This document shows positions 53,772 through 63,925 of a DNA stretch of 64,000 nucleotides, in pieces. This DNA comes from Leuconostoc carnosum. GTDB taxonomy: Bacteria; Bacillota; Bacilli; Lactobacillales; Lactobacillaceae. Within the stretch, counting starts at the first letter, position 1, and each line of letters starts with the position of its first letter. A program made the translations under genes and the position numbers. Location of the stretch: NCBI RefSeq assembly GCF_014207505.1, contig NZ_JACHGL010000006.1, positions 1-64,000 on the forward strand, in the 5' to 3' direction. Below the pieces are notes generated by a model. It saw only the letters and a program-made list of their open reading frames with translations, had not been told where the DNA came from and ran no database searches.

Positions 53772-56225
53772 TTACTTCAAAGCTGACCAATTCCAGTCAG
53801 TAAATTCTTCGATATCGCGACCTTCGCTACGAGTAACTTCGAAGTGCTTTGCCAATGTATCATCCATCTTAGCAATGAATGTATCAGCAGCAGCTTGATC
53901 AATCTTGCCATTTGCAGACAAGATTTCAGCAGCTTCTTTAGCTTGGTGGAAGCGATCCAAGTGTGAGTATACACGCATATCATAAGTCGTTGTAATGTCA
54001 CCATCTTCACGGTAACCATGAACGTATACGTCACCTTCAAACTTACGTTCGAAGAAGAATGACTCAACTAAGTTTTCATAAGCATGGAAGCCAAAGATTA
54101 CTGGTGTATTAGGTTGGAAGAACTTATCGAATTCTTCCTTTGATAATTCACGTTCATCATTCATGTTAGGTTCTGACTTCTTTTGCAAACGAAGCAATTC
54201 AACAACGTTAACATAACGGAACTTAACTTCAGGGAATGCTTGGTTAATCAACCACAAACCAGCCAAAGTTTCGATAGTTGGTTCTGTACCAGCAGATGCA
54301 AATGTAATATCAACATCACCAGAAGGTGCAGTAGAAGCCCAATCAATGACCTTCAAACCTTCATTAGCCAATACATCAGCTTCATCAGCAGTAAACCATT
54401 GTTGACGTGGTTGCTTAGAAGCAATCAACAAGTTAACCTTATGACGCTCTGAGAAAGCACGTGCTTGAACAGCTAACAATGAATTACCATCAGCTGGTAA
54501 GTATTCACGAATGAAGTTAGCTTTCTTCTCAGCCAAGTGAGTCAATAGACCTGGATCTTGGTGAGTATATCCATTATGATCTTGTTGGAACGCTGTTGAT
54601 GTTGCAATCAAGTTCAATGATGGATAATCATTACGCCATGCTTGTTCTGATGCATGACGCAACCACTTGAAGTGTTGTGTGATCATTGTATCAACAACAC
54701 GCAAGAATGATTCGTATGAAGCAAAGATTCCCACACGACCAGTCAATGTGTAACCTTCTAGCCAACCTTCAGCTTGATGTTCTGATAGTTGCGAATCAAT
54801 GATACGACCTTCAGGTCCAACATACTCATCGTGCGGTTCCTTAACTTCTTCCATCCATTGACGGTTGGTTGTGTTAAAGAGACTCCACAAACGGTTTGAC
54901 ATTGTTTCATCAGGACCAAAGACACGGAATGATGTTGGGTTCAACTTAGCAACTTCTTCCAAATAGTTTGAAAGTGTTGTCATATCCATGTTTTGTGTTT
55001 GCTTTGGCAACTCTGTACCACGATTATCATCATTGATATCGTTAGTATATTGACGCCAATCAGGCAAAGTCAAATCTTCAGCCTTTTCGCCACGACGACG
55101 TCCACCATTCGCAATAGGGTTAGCAGACATACGCTTGTCACCCTTAGGTGTAATAGCTTTTAATTCATCCTTCAATGAACCATCAGCATTGAACAATTCT
55201 TCTGGCTTGTATGAATTCATCCATTCTTCGAATTGTGGCAATGTTTCAAGCTTAGCTTGTTCCAAAGGCAATGGCACTTGGTGCGCACGGAATGAATTTT
55301 CGATTGGGTTACCCTTTGCATCAAAGCGTGGACCACCCCATCCCTTTGGCAAGCGAGCAATAATTACTGGCCATGCAGGGATTGTACCGTCTTGATACTT
55401 ACCGTTTTCACGTGCATCTTTTTGGATATTTTGAATATCTTCAATAGCTTGATCCAACACCTTAGCTGCCAATTCATGATATGCAGTATAATCATGAATA
55501 TCATCATTTTCGATAAAGCGAGGTGAATATCCCAAACCTTCATAGAACTTTGTAATTTCTTCATCCGACATACGTGAGAATAATGTTGGGTTAGAAATCT
55601 TAAATCCGTTCAAATCCAAGATAGGCAAAACAGCACCATCATTCTTAGGGTTCAAGAACTTTGTTGAATGCCATGATGTCATTGATGGACCTGTTTCAGC
55701 TTCACCATCACCAACAACAGCAAATGCGATTTGGTCAGGATTGTCCAAAACAGCACCGAATGCGTGTGATAATGAATAACCTAATTCACCACCTTCATGC
55801 AATGAACCAGGTGTTTGAGCAGTCATATGCGATCCGATTCCACCAGGGAATGAGAAACGCTTGAATAAGCGGCTCATACCTTCCAAATCTTGTGTGATTT
55901 CTGGGTAATCTTCAGTATATTCGCCATCCAAGTAAGCATTAGTAACCATAACTTGGCCACCGTGTCCTGGACCACCGATATAGAACATGTTCAAGTCATA
56001 CTTGTTGATCAAGCGGTTAGCGTGAGCATACAAGAATGTTTGACCTGAGATTGTTCCCCAGTGACCGATAGGCTTAACTTTAACGTCTTCGGCTTGGATT
56101 GGTGTGTTAGTAACTGAGAACAATGGGTTGCTCTTCAAGAAGATCATCCCTGCTGACAAATAGTTGGTTGCACGCCACCACTTATCAACGAGTTCTAAGT
56201 ACTCTTTTGAATCAAAATCTGCCAT
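53772..56225 (-). CDS. xpkA: Xylulose-5-phosphate (fructose-6-phosphate) phosphoketolase
   Basis: The key enzyme of heterolactic fermentation: it splits xylulose 5-phosphate with phosphate into acetyl phosphate and glyceraldehyde 3-phosphate using TPP. The 817-residue product matches family length, with GPGHGG near residue 84-89, the TPP/magnesium motif GDGEAETGP near 170-178 followed by N after 28 residues, and the C-terminal [12 protein letters not shown]. Codon use is the most biased in the window, fitting one of the most abundant proteins. AAGGAG precedes the ATG, and a GntR regulator lies upstream. Confidence 0.97.
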   Translation of the reverse strand: MADFDSKEYLELVDKWWRATNYLSAGMIFLKSNPLFSVTNTPIQAEDVKVKPIGHWGTISGQTFLYAHANRLINKYDLNMFYIGGPGHGGQVMVTNAYLDGEYTEDYPEITQDLEGMSRLFKRFSFPGGIGSHMTAQTPGSLHEGGELGYSLSHAFGAVLDNPDQIAFAVVGDGEAETGPSMTSWHSTKFLNPKNDGAVLPILDLNGFKISNPTLFSRMSDEEITKFYEGLGYSPRFIENDDIHDYTAYHELAAKVLDQAIEDIQNIQKDARENGKYQDGTIPAWPVIIARLPKGWGGPRFDAKGNPIENSFRAHQVPLPLEQAKLETLPQFEEWMNSYKPEELFNADGSLKDELKAITPKGDKRMSANPIANGGRRRGEKAEDLTLPDWRQYTNDINDDNRGTELPKQTQNMDMTTLSNYLEEVAKLNPTSFRVFGPDETMSNRLWSLFNTTNRQWMEEVKEPHDEYVGPEGRIIDSQLSEHQAEGWLEGYTLTGRVGIFASYESFLRVVDTMITQHFKWLRHASEQAWRNDYPSLNLIATSTAFQQDHNGYTHQDPGLLTHLAEKKANFIREYLPADGNSLLAVQARAFSERHKVNLLIASKQPRQQWFTADEADVLANEGLKVIDWASTAPSGDVDITFASAGTEPTIETLAGLWLINQAFPEVKFRYVNVVELLRLQKKSEPNMNDERELSKEEFDKFFQPNTPVIFGFHAYENLVESFFFERKFEGDVYVHGYREDGDITTTYDMRVYSHLDRFHQAKEAAEILSANGKIDQAAADTFIAKMDDTLAKHFEVTRSEGRDIEEFTDWNWSALK

Positions 56226-56294
56226 GAGATTAAGTACTCCTTATTTTTTGAGAGAATCGTAAACCACGAATCTTTCTCCGTTATTTACTCTTCC

Positions 56295-56323
56295 AGTATA
56301 ACTGATTATTCGCATTAGTTCAA
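56295..56323 (-). promoter_or_regulatory. xpkA promoter
   Basis: On the minus strand TTGAAC (56318-56323), 17 bases, TATACT (56295-56300), about 70 bases before the ATG. Confidence 0.65.
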
Positions 56324-56434
56324 GGAGAATGCCTTGAATTGGTTGATGTTATTTTTATTTTTGGTTGGTAGATTGTACTTATTGGTGCGACCCAATTTAT
56401 ACAATCTTCTTGCCTACAGACAAATAAAAGACGG

Positions 56435-56464
56435 CACGATTTGCCGTCTTTTAAAACAATATAT
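56435..56464. terminator. GntR gene terminator
   Basis: AAAAGACGGCA/TGCCGTCTTTT hairpin just past the regulator stop, separating it from xpkA. Confidence 0.8.
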
Positions 56465-56467
56465 TAT

Positions 56468-57196
56468 CTATTCTGAATCAATACTTACAAAAGCATTGTA
56501 CCTCAGATATTTATAATGCAAACGCATCGTTGAAAATTCAAGCGGTGTCCCATCATCCATAAAAAAGATACCTTCCATGATACCCACAGGTTCTTTTTCA
56601 GACAATTCAAGTAACTTTTGATCTTCTTGGTTCGAAGGTTCTGCCATAATCGTCATAAATGACTTAGTCACTGTCCGATGTTTCGTGTTCTCAACATACT
56701 CGTAAACAGATCCCGACACAATACTTCTACTCAAACCTGGTAACACATTTATTGGGACATACCCTCGTTCAATCATAAACGGTACACCCTCTAAGCGACG
56801 TAAACGTTTAATTTCATAAACAAAATCACCCTCATTTAAAAATAATGCTTGCTGTTGTTCAAGTGTTGCTGGTACCACTTGAAAATCTAATAATTCAATA
56901 CTGGGTGCCTGTCCATCTACACGAAAGGAATCCGAAACACCCAGATTTGATCCTTCATGCTTAAAAATAGCATGATTTTTTAAATAAAGCGGATTAACAA
57001 ATGTTCCGCTACCTCTTTTTTTAAAAATAACACCCTGTTGTACTAATACATTCAAGGCTCGTTTAATAGAGGAGCGTGATACTTGATACTGCTCAGCTAA
57101 TGACCGCTCATCTGGTAATTTTAAATCTGAAAATTCACCATTATAAATTTTTTGTTTAAGGTCGGCTTGGACCGTAACATAAATCGCCTCTGACAT
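56468..57196 (-). CDS. GntR/HutC-family transcriptional regulator
   Basis: A 242-residue regulator with a GntR winged helix at about residues 1-70 (LPDERSLAEQYQVSRSSIKRALNVLVQQGVIFKKRGSGTFV) and a C-terminal UTRA effector domain (about 90-240; YEIKRLRRLEGVPFMIERGYVP, PLEFSTMRLHYKYLRY). UTRA domains bind sugars or organic acids. I begin at the ATG at 57196; upstream codons extend into the promoter of the divergent gene. Neighbouring xpkA is a plausible target, as an inference. Confidence 0.86.
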   Translation of the reverse strand: MSEAIYVTVQADLKQKIYNGEFSDLKLPDERSLAEQYQVSRSSIKRALNVLVQQGVIFKKRGSGTFVNPLYLKNHAIFKHEGSNLGVSDSFRVDGQAPSIELLDFQVVPATLEQQQALFLNEGDFVYEIKRLRRLEGVPFMIERGYVPINVLPGLSRSIVSGSVYEYVENTKHRTVTKSFMTIMAEPSNQEDQKLLELSEKEPVGIMEGIFFMDDGTPLEFSTMRLHYKYLRYNAFVSIDSE

Positions 57197-57275
57197 CATA
57201 TCAACTAGTATATCATAAATTGGTTGGACCGCGTCACTTTTTGGTGGTTCCAATTTGTGGTAAAATAATATCATC

Positions 57276-57776
57276 ATGGCAAAGAAAAAAATTAAAAAAA
57301 CACTTCCCGAACAAATTATGGACAAGCATCATATTAATTATGAATCGTTTGAACTCAACATTTTAGATAAATCAGAAGCTGAACGTGATATCATTCTGAA
57401 TAAATATCGCGTTCAACATGAAGATATCTATAAAACATTAGCTGCTTCTGGTGATAAAACTGGTCCAGTCGTGGCTGTTTTGCCTATCACAAAGCATCTG
57501 TCACTCAAAAAATTAGCTGCCGCTTCTGGTAACAAAAAGGTGACCATGTTATCTCTCAAAGATTTACAAAGAACAACGGGTTATGTTCACGGCGCTAATA
57601 ACCCCGTTGGTATTTGGCAAAACAAACATTTCCCTATTTATATTGATATATCCGCACAACATGCTGACTATTTTCTAGTTAGCGGTGGTGAACTGAGTAA
57701 ATCAGATAAAGTTAAACCAACAGATGTTGCAACACTTACCAGTGCAACTTTTGTCGATCTATTAGAACATGATTGA
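57276..57776 (+). CDS. ybaK: YbaK/EbsC-type aminoacyl-tRNA deacylase
   Basis: YbaK hydrolyses Cys-tRNA-Pro made in error by ProRS. The 166-residue protein has the family segments GPVVAVLPITKHLSLKKLAAASGNKKVTML near 62-90, the catalytic Lys in that region, and TGYVHGANNPVG near 105-116. There is no good ribosome binding site and a TAAAAT lies only ten bases before the ATG, so the mRNA may be nearly leaderless. It overlaps the next gene by eight bases. Confidence 0.86.
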   Translation: MAKKKIKKTLPEQIMDKHHINYESFELNILDKSEAERDIILNKYRVQHEDIYKTLAASGDKTGPVVAVLPITKHLSLKKLAAASGNKKVTMLSLKDLQRTTGYVHGANNPVGIWQNKHFPIYIDISAQHADYFLVSGGELSKSDKVKPTDVATLTSATFVDLLEHD

Positions 57777-58311
57777 TTTACTCGTTCGACACTATATTTG
57801 GTGGTTCATCATCCCTATCATCATAACCTATATCCTCAGCTTAATCTCACAACAGATTACTCGTTGGGCGATGCAGCAAACTTCGTATGCCATTATCGCA
57901 ATAATTGGATTTTTTGGCATTGTCATTCATGAGTTGAGCCACTTAATCATCGCGATACTGTTTCATCACAATATTACTGATTTTAAACTATGGCAAATCA
58001 GTAATGACGGTGTGCTTGGCTATGTTAATCACACATATAACAAGAACAGCTTTTATCAGCGCTTTGGTAATGTCTTTATTGGGTTGGCACCTATTTTTGG
58101 TTTGGGTCTAGCGGTTTATAGTTTGACATTGTTCATGTATCCACCCCTATTATCTTGGCGATTGCTGGTGGTTATCTGTTTGATGATTAGCTTCGTTTTT
58201 GGTTTCAATTTATCACGTGCTGATTGGATAAATTTTTGGTATGGTGTCCCATTTTACCTTATCATTATTTTCATTGTCACTATTATACAGATGCTATTAA
58301 AAAAGGATTGA
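57769..58311 (+). CDS. HExxH membrane protein, putative M50-like metalloprotease
   Basis: A 180-residue protein with four to five membrane helices. The sequence IVIHELSHLIIAIL near residues 51-64, in or next to a membrane helix, has the zinc-binding HELSH pattern of membrane-embedded M50-type site-2 proteases, but I see no LDG or NPDG motif to complete the site. It overlaps ybaK, so the two are coupled. The last codons lie in a long inverted repeat. Function unknown. Confidence 0.6.
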   Translation: MIDLLVRHYIWWFIIPIIITYILSLISQQITRWAMQQTSYAIIAIIGFFGIVIHELSHLIIAILFHHNITDFKLWQISNDGVLGYVNHTYNKNSFYQRFGNVFIGLAPIFGLGLAVYSLTLFMYPPLLSWRLLVVICLMISFVFGFNLSRADWINFWYGVPFYLIIIFIVTIIQMLLKKD

Positions 58312-58346
58312 ATCTTTTCTGATTCAATCCTTTTTAATAGCATCTG
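58288..58346. terminator. Extended 26-bp inverted repeat, bidirectional terminator
   Basis: A stem from 58288 (CAGATGCTATTAAAAA) to 58346 (its complement), with one unequal A/T run and a TTTTCT loop, covers the end of the HExxH gene including the stop and faces dnaB. Confidence 0.85.
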
Positions 58347-58374
58347 TGACTAGGAATACCGGCAACGTTGATAA

Positions 58375-59841
58375 TTACCAACCTGGGTTACCATTTGGCC
58401 CAGCAATCGGATCGTCTCTAAATAGTGGCGCCATAGGACTAAATTTAAATGTTGGTTTATTAAACATTAACGTCGCCGTACCACGGGCACCTGCTCGGTT
58501 TTTTTCTAAAATGATCTCGATAGGAACTGCTTCTTCTTCATCTCGAGGATCAGTTTCGCCGCTGTCTTCGCTACCATCATTGCGATAATAATCATCACGA
58601 TATAAAAATGCGACAATATCTGCATCTTGTTCAATAGAACCAGATTCTCGCAAATCTGATAGTACAGGTCTTTTATCCGTGCGTTGCTCCACACCACGAC
58701 TTAACTGCGCTAGCGCTAAAATTGGCGTATGCAATTCTTTGGCTAATTTTTTGATTGATCTAGAAATTTCTGCAACAGCTTGCTGCCTGCTCTCAGTATT
58801 ATTAGATTCAATCAAACCAAGATAATCAATAATTACCATGCCAATTGGATGTGGATTTTCCACACGTTGCTCAGGCGTCATATCCGCAACCAAATCTTTT
58901 TCTAATTTACGTAATTTAGCACTGATTTGATTGATTTTTATACCAGCAGTATCATCCATATAAATTTGCATATTAGCTAACGACTGCATAGCTAAAGTTA
59001 GTGATTGCCAATCATCTGATGTCATCTGACCAGTGGTTAGGTGGTTCGAATCAATCGCTCCTTCGGCAGCAACCAATCGTGTTACTAAATCAACTGCCCC
59101 CATTTCCAAACTAAACACAACTACTGGTACTTGTTCAGCTTTAGCAACATTTTTAGCAATATTTAATACGAACGCCGTTTTACCAACAGCCGGACGCGCA
59201 CCAAGAACAACCATCTGATCCTCACGAAACCCATGAGTTAATTTATCTAATTCTGGATAACCTGTGGCTAACCCAACGATATCATTGTCGTTATCCACAG
59301 CATTGTCTAAGTTCGATTGGAATTCTTGCAAAACATCTTTTATCTTTTGAAAATCTTCATCACCACGGTTTTCAGCTAAGGTATCTAGATTACGATTTAA
59401 CACTTCCAAAATTTCTTCACTAGGTTCAGCAGAATCATATGCCAATGACATACTGCGTGTCATCAAATCAATCATACGTCTTAAAATCGCTTTTTCTCGA
59501 ACAATATTAGCATAATGCCGTAAATTAGCTGATGATGCAGATGATTCTGAAATCTCAGCAAGATACGGCATGCCACCAACATTATTTAACTGCTGCATAC
59601 TATTTAATTTATCTTGCAAAGTCAACATATCAATTGGACGTTGTTCATCGACCAATTGTTGCATTGCTTTAAAAATTGTTTGATGTGCTTGTCGATAGAA
59701 ATCATCAGCTTGCAAAATAGCGCCAGCTGCTACCATCGCATTATCTGATTTAACATCAAAAAAAATGGCGCCGAGTACCGCACGTTCGGCATCCACATCT
59801 TGTGGTACTTGTCTATATTCGTATGATCCCGGATTGTCCAT
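58375..59841 (-). CDS. dnaB: Replicative DNA helicase DnaB
   Basis: DnaB is the hexameric 5'-3' helicase of the replication fork. The 488-residue product has the N-terminal domain (DVDAERAVLGAIF), Walker A LGARPAVGKTAF near 210-221, the DnaB motif VVFSLEMGAVDLVTRLVA and RLSRGVEQR-type sequence near 400. A disordered acidic insertion lies near residues 425-445. Its ATG follows the rplI stop by one base. Last gene of the rpsF-to-dnaB run. Confidence 0.96.
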   Translation of the reverse strand: MDNPGSYEYRQVPQDVDAERAVLGAIFFDVKSDNAMVAAGAILQADDFYRQAHQTIFKAMQQLVDEQRPIDMLTLQDKLNSMQQLNNVGGMPYLAEISESSASSANLRHYANIVREKAILRRMIDLMTRSMSLAYDSAEPSEEILEVLNRNLDTLAENRGDEDFQKIKDVLQEFQSNLDNAVDNDNDIVGLATGYPELDKLTHGFREDQMVVLGARPAVGKTAFVLNIAKNVAKAEQVPVVVFSLEMGAVDLVTRLVAAEGAIDSNHLTTGQMTSDDWQSLTLAMQSLANMQIYMDDTAGIKINQISAKLRKLEKDLVADMTPEQRVENPHPIGMVIIDYLGLIESNNTESRQQAVAEISRSIKKLAKELHTPILALAQLSRGVEQRTDKRPVLSDLRESGSIEQDADIVAFLYRDDYYRNDGSEDSGETDPRDEEEAVPIEIILEKNRAGARGTATLMFNKPTFKFSPMAPLFRDDPIAGPNGNPGW

Positions 59842-59842
59842 A

Positions 59843-60295
59843 TTAACCCTCGCTCACGTGCACCCGCAAATTAGCTGTTACTTCTCGATGTAACTTCAAT
59901 GGCACACTCGTATATCCCAAAACATGAATCGGTTGATTCAATACAAGTTTGCGCTTATCAATTTTCAAATGTTTTTGTTGTTCTAAAGCAGCAACAATTT
60001 GTTTAGTTGATACCGCACCAAACAAGCGCCCATCAGCACCTGATTTACCAGTCAACTCAACCACAAAACTATCATCTTCAATTTTTGACTTCAATGCATT
60101 TGCATTTGCCAAAGCTTCGGCAGCTGCTTTTTCTTCAGCTTTTTGACGACCCTTGACGGCACCTAAGTTTTTACCTGTTGCTGGTTCGGCTTTCTTATTT
60201 TTAATCAAGAAATTATTGGCATAACCATCTGGTACATCCTTAATTTCACCTTTTTTACCGCGTCCCTTAACATCTTCCAAAAATACGACTTTCAT
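59843..60295 (-). CDS. rplI: 50S ribosomal protein L9
   Basis: L9 binds domain V of 23S rRNA at the base of the L1 stalk. The 150-residue product has [31 protein letters not shown], the long connecting helix (about 41-75) and the C-terminal domain ending [31 protein letters not shown] precedes the ATG. Coupled with dnaB. Confidence 0.97.
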   Translation of the reverse strand: MKVVFLEDVKGRGKKGEIKDVPDGYANNFLIKNKKAEPATGKNLGAVKGRQKAEEKAAAEALANANALKSKIEDDSFVVELTGKSGADGRLFGAVSTKQIVAALEQQKHLKIDKRKLVLNQPIHVLGYTSVPLKLHREVTANLRVHVSEG

Positions 60296-60346
60296 ATGAC
60301 TCTATCCTCCAAGTTCAAGGTGTTCCCCACCGTTTGTCTTAATTAA

Positions 60347-62374
60347 TTATTCTTCTGCAGCCTCTGCTAACGCTGTGTGCAATTTTTCAGTTGCCTCATC
60401 AGTTGTGACATCGGATATTTGTGTTGCAGCATTAGATAGATGACCACCGCCGTCCAATGCTTCCATAACACGCTGCACATTACGTTGACCTGTAGAACGT
60501 GCTGAAATGCCAACACGATCATCATTACGTTTAGTGATCACATAAGATGCCTCTACACCACTAATTTGTAATAATTCATCAGCTGCTTGGGCAGTAATCA
60601 ACCCAGAATAAACAGCCCCATCTTCACCTGTTACAATCGCATTACCATCTTTCACTATTGCTAAATTAGTGAGATGCGTCCGTGATTTGAAATCTGTGAA
60701 CTTTTCTTTCATGAATGACTGAATCAAGTTACTATCAGCACCATTGGCACGCAAATAACTTGCTGCATCAAATGTACGAGAACCGGTGCGCAATGTGAAA
60801 TTCTTTGTGTCAATCTGAATACCACCAAGCATGGCAGTTGCCTCTAATTTAGTAATAGGTGCATGACTTTGATCCTGATACTGTAGCAATTCTACTACCA
60901 ACTCCGAAGTTGACGATGCATATGGTTCAACGTATGATAATAATGGCTTTTCAGAAAGCCCCTGCTCAGCCAAACGATGATGATCAATCACGACAACACG
61001 ATTAGCTAAACGTTCAAGTAATTGCGGCACACTAGTAATTGACGCACGCGCGTGATCGACTAAAATCAATAAGGTATTATTACGTACAAGTTTCAGCGCA
61101 CGAGCTTCATCCACAATTGAATCATTGATATTTGCACCTGGTGCAACAATGTCTGGTGGATTCTTCCTAATTTCCTGTAGCAACAGTGTAATATCACTAT
61201 ACACTGATTTTTCATCCACAACCAAAAAAGCCGGTTTATTTTTGGTTTGTGCCATTCGCCAAATGCCCAATCCTGCACCAATTGCATCAAGGTCAGGCGT
61301 CTTATGGCCAGCGATCATGATATTATCTGATTGCTCCATCAATTCAGCGACTGTTTGTGAAATCATCCGCGCGCGTACACGTGTACGTTTTTCCATTGGA
61401 TTGGTTGCACCACCATAGAAACGCGCTGCCTCTTGACTAGACTTAACAACAACTTGATCACCACCGCGACCTAATGCCAAATCTAAATGCGTTTGTGCCA
61501 TTTTTGCCAATGCAATAATATCTTGTTCACCATAGGCAATACCCATAGATAGTGTCACAGGCGAATTTTGTTGAGCTGTTGCTTCACGAATAGACTTTAA
61601 AATTGAAAATTTATCTTTTTCAGCTTCTTGTAAAGCTTTCTGATATCCAAACATGACATAATGAATCGTATTTAGTCGACGCAAATAAATATGGTGCGTT
61701 GTCGCCCACTCAGAAAGTGCACCAGTGACGTAAGTCCGCAATGTGGATGTTTCTGACTCACTCATACCGTCAGTGACTTCCTCATAATTATCAACTGAAA
61801 TCAAGCCACTAAACAATTGATGTTCATCATATTCTTGTGAAATTGCCGCATATTCACTAATATCCATCATGTAAATCACACGCAAATTCTGCTGTACATA
61901 AAGTGAGAATTGTTTATTTTGCCATGTGATTGTATTTGTTTCTCTAGCATCTGAATAATTTTTAATGCTTGATGCTAATTGCGTATCTAATTCATCTAAT
62001 GTTAAACCTAATACATCTCGCTTATTAAGATAAGCCTGCATATATGGATTAATCCAATCAATTTTCTCGGATTCATTCAGTAATATGATCCCAATTGGCA
62101 TCCGAATTAAGGCCTCTTGCTCACTGCGGGAAATACGATATCCCAAACCTGACAGATATTCCTGAACATCTTCGTTAACTTCTTTCAATGCTTGAACAGA
62201 GTAGACTAAACCAATAATAACAACGATGATCCATATTAAACCAAAAATCCAATTGATGAGCAACGCAAAAATAACACTTAGTCCGCTGACTGAAAACAAT
62301 AGCAGTGCAACCATACCAAGTTTTGAATTTTGAAAGAATATGGGTAATGATTTAAAATCCAATAGCTTTTTCAC
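60347..62374 (-). CDS. gdpP: Cyclic-di-AMP phosphodiesterase GdpP
   Basis: GdpP degrades c-di-AMP and so affects potassium, osmotic and wall homeostasis. The protein of about 675 residues has two membrane helices (about 22-60), a PAS-like domain (about 80-165), a degenerate GGDEF domain (about 170-305) and the DHH-DHHA1 catalytic part with AGHKTPDLDAIGAG, LVDHARAS and VVIDHHR. I prefer the GTG at 62374, with GAGG six bases upstream, over a TTG at 62386. Confidence 0.94.
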   Translation of the reverse strand: MKKLLDFKSLPIFFQNSKLGMVALLLFSVSGLSVIFALLINWIFGLIWIIVVIIGLVYSVQALKEVNEDVQEYLSGLGYRISRSEQEALIRMPIGIILLNESEKIDWINPYMQAYLNKRDVLGLTLDELDTQLASSIKNYSDARETNTITWQNKQFSLYVQQNLRVIYMMDISEYAAISQEYDEHQLFSGLISVDNYEEVTDGMSESETSTLRTYVTGALSEWATTHHIYLRRLNTIHYVMFGYQKALQEAEKDKFSILKSIREATAQQNSPVTLSMGIAYGEQDIIALAKMAQTHLDLALGRGGDQVVVKSSQEAARFYGGATNPMEKRTRVRARMISQTVAELMEQSDNIMIAGHKTPDLDAIGAGLGIWRMAQTKNKPAFLVVDEKSVYSDITLLLQEIRKNPPDIVAPGANINDSIVDEARALKLVRNNTLLILVDHARASITSVPQLLERLANRVVVIDHHRLAEQGLSEKPLLSYVEPYASSTSELVVELLQYQDQSHAPITKLEATAMLGGIQIDTKNFTLRTGSRTFDAASYLRANGADSNLIQSFMKEKFTDFKSRTHLTNLAIVKDGNAIVTGEDGAVYSGLITAQAADELLQISGVEASYVITKRNDDRVGISARSTGQRNVQRVMEALDGGGHLSNAATQISDVTTDEATEKLHTALAEAAEE

Positions 62375-62537
62375 AAATAACCTCAATGCTCTCTCATTGT
62401 GTCCTATTTTAAAACATCAAACACAAAAATAAATGTATACTCTATTTTACCACAGTTATGATTTTCCAAAATAAACAAAACAGTCAATACTTTGCGACCG
62501 AAGTTTGCTAAAAATTACAAACTTGCTTTATTGACGA

Positions 62538-62582
62538 TAAAACCCCCAAGGCTGGATTAAAATCCAATCTTGGAGGTTTTTT
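62538..62582. terminator. rpsF-ssb-rpsR terminator
   Basis: AAACCCCCAAGGCTGGA and TCCAATCTTGGAGGTTTTTT form a strong hairpin after rpsR, with a T-run in both directions. Confidence 0.8.
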
Positions 62583-62618
62583 ATAATTACCTAAGTTTCC
62601 AAAGGTAATTGATATTAA

Positions 62619-62903
62619 TTAGTCTTCTGTAACGAATGGTAGCAAAGCCATGATACGTGCACGCTTGATAGCTGCAGTAACTTTACGTTGGTTCTTTGCT
62701 GAAGTACCAGTCACACGACGTGGCAAAATCTTGCCGCGTTCTGAAATGAAGCGTTCCAACAATTCAGTGTTCTTGTAGTCGATGTAGTCGATGTGGTTAG
62801 CTGCAATAAAGTCAACCTTACGACGACGACGTGGACCGCCTTGTGGGCGACGTGAACGTTGTGGACGTTCTGAGTTTTGTGGACGTGAGTTTTGTTCTGA
62901 CAT
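62619..62903 (-). CDS. rpsR: 30S ribosomal protein S18
   Basis: S18 binds 16S rRNA as a heterodimer with S6. The 94-residue protein has a long basic, Arg-rich N-terminal extension (about 1-27: [18 protein letters not shown]-type) followed by the S18 core ([43 protein letters not shown]). The extension makes it about 15 residues longer than usual. AAGGAG precedes the ATG. Third gene of the classic rpsF-ssb-rpsR operon. Confidence 0.97.
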   Translation of the reverse strand: MSEQNSRPQNSERPQRSRRPQGGPRRRRKVDFIAANHIDYIDYKNTELLERFISERGKILPRRVTGTSAKNQRKVTAAIKRARIMALLPFVTED

Positions 62904-62939
62904 GATTAAAGCTCCTTTCTTAATGTTTAATTTATATTT

Positions 62940-63488
62940 TTAGAATGGTAAATCATCATCTGATATATCAATTTCTGTATTGCCACTAGCCGCAAATGGG
63001 TTAGGTGCATCATTTTGTGTCGTTGCTGTCGATTGTGAGTTTGAATTTTGGTTCGCACTTGCAAATGGATCAACACCACTAAATGAATTATCACTTGGTG
63101 CACCAAAGTTGCCACCATTGTTAGATGGTGTTGATGAGCCGTTTTGTGAACGACGTTTCTCACTTTCAGCGCGTGATTCAAGCAATGAGAAATTATCTAC
63201 AACAACTTCGGTAACGTAAACACGTTGACCTTGATTATTTTCATAATTTCTTGTTTGCAATCGGCCTTCAACGGCTACCAAAGCACCTTTACCAGTAAAA
63301 TTCGAGAAATTTTCAGCTGCTTTACGCCAGATAACAGCGTTAATAAAGTCAGCTTCCCGCTCACCAGCTTGGTTAGTAAATTGGCGGTTAACTGCAAGAC
63401 TAAATGTCCCAACAGCTGTACCTGATTGCGTATAGCGCAATTCCACGTCACGGGTCAATCGCCCAATCAATACTACTCGATTAATCAT
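62940..63488 (-). CDS. ssb: Single-stranded DNA-binding protein
   Basis: SSB protects ssDNA and recruits replication and repair enzymes. The 182-residue protein has an OB-fold (1-110; [22 protein letters not shown]) and a Gln/Asn/Ser-rich disordered linker, ending in the acidic partner-binding tip DDDLPF. AAGGAG precedes the ATG. It lies between rpsF and rpsR. Confidence 0.97.
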   Translation of the reverse strand: MINRVVLIGRLTRDVELRYTQSGTAVGTFSLAVNRQFTNQAGEREADFINAVIWRKAAENFSNFTGKGALVAVEGRLQTRNYENNQGQRVYVTEVVVDNFSLLESRAESEKRRSQNGSSTPSNNGGNFGAPSDNSFSGVDPFASANQNSNSQSTATTQNDAPNPFAASGNTEIDISDDDLPF

Positions 63489-63521
63489 ATTAAAAGCTCC
63501 TTCACCAGTGGAATTTCAGAA

Positions 63522-63818
63522 TTATTCTGCGTCGCGCTTAACGATCATGTGACGCAAGATGTCTTGTGAAATCTTTGCCAAACGATCAAATTCGTTGATA
63601 GCAGCATCGTCTTCTGCAGTAAAAGTAATTACGTGATACAAGCCTTCGCGGTATCCAGCAACTTCATAAGCAAAACGACGAGTTGCCCAGTCAGCTGACT
63701 TAACAATTGTTGCGCCATTGTCAGATAAGATACCATCAAAACGCTCTACAAGCGTCTTTTTTGCATCTGAATCCAAATCTGGGCGAACGATATAAGTCAA
63801 TTCGTATGATATAGCCAT
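63522..63818 (-). CDS. rpsF: 30S ribosomal protein S6
   Basis: S6 assembles with S18 on the central domain of 16S rRNA. The 98-residue product has the ferredoxin-like fold sequence [18 protein letters not shown] at the start and the [20 protein letters not shown] strand motif. AGGAGG precedes the ATG. First gene of the rpsF-ssb-rpsR operon; codon use is highly biased. Confidence 0.97.
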   Translation of the reverse strand: MAISYELTYIVRPDLDSDAKKTLVERFDGILSDNGATIVKSADWATRRFAYEVAGYREGLYHVITFTAEDDAAINEFDRLAKISQDILRHMIVKRDAE

Positions 63819-63824
63819 GTTTTA

Positions 63825-63925
63825 TTTCCTCCTTTTGGTCTCTGGCAGCCTAAGCTGCAAGGAGTGCATGCAATTTTATGCATTCACAGTTATTAATGAT
63901 ACTACAAAACTACTAGTAATTTCAA
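63825..63925 (-). promoter_or_regulatory. rpsF promoter and leader
   Basis: On the minus strand TTGAAA (63920-63925), 18 bases and TATCAT (63896-63901) precede a leader of about 75 bases with a GCAGC/GCTGC hairpin and an ATGCA repeat before the Shine-Dalgarno sequence. In many bacteria an S6:S18 complex binds the rpsF leader; I cannot confirm the conserved motif here. Confidence 0.45.

Noticed and set aside
54183-54452. Long plus-strand frames inside xpkA (also at 55135-55395)
   Set aside because: Antisense shadows caused by the strong codon bias of xpkA; no ribosome binding sites.
59949-60146. Plus-strand frames opposite rplI, gdpP and ssb
   Set aside because: Complement of highly biased ribosomal or replication genes; repeat the expected shadow composition.
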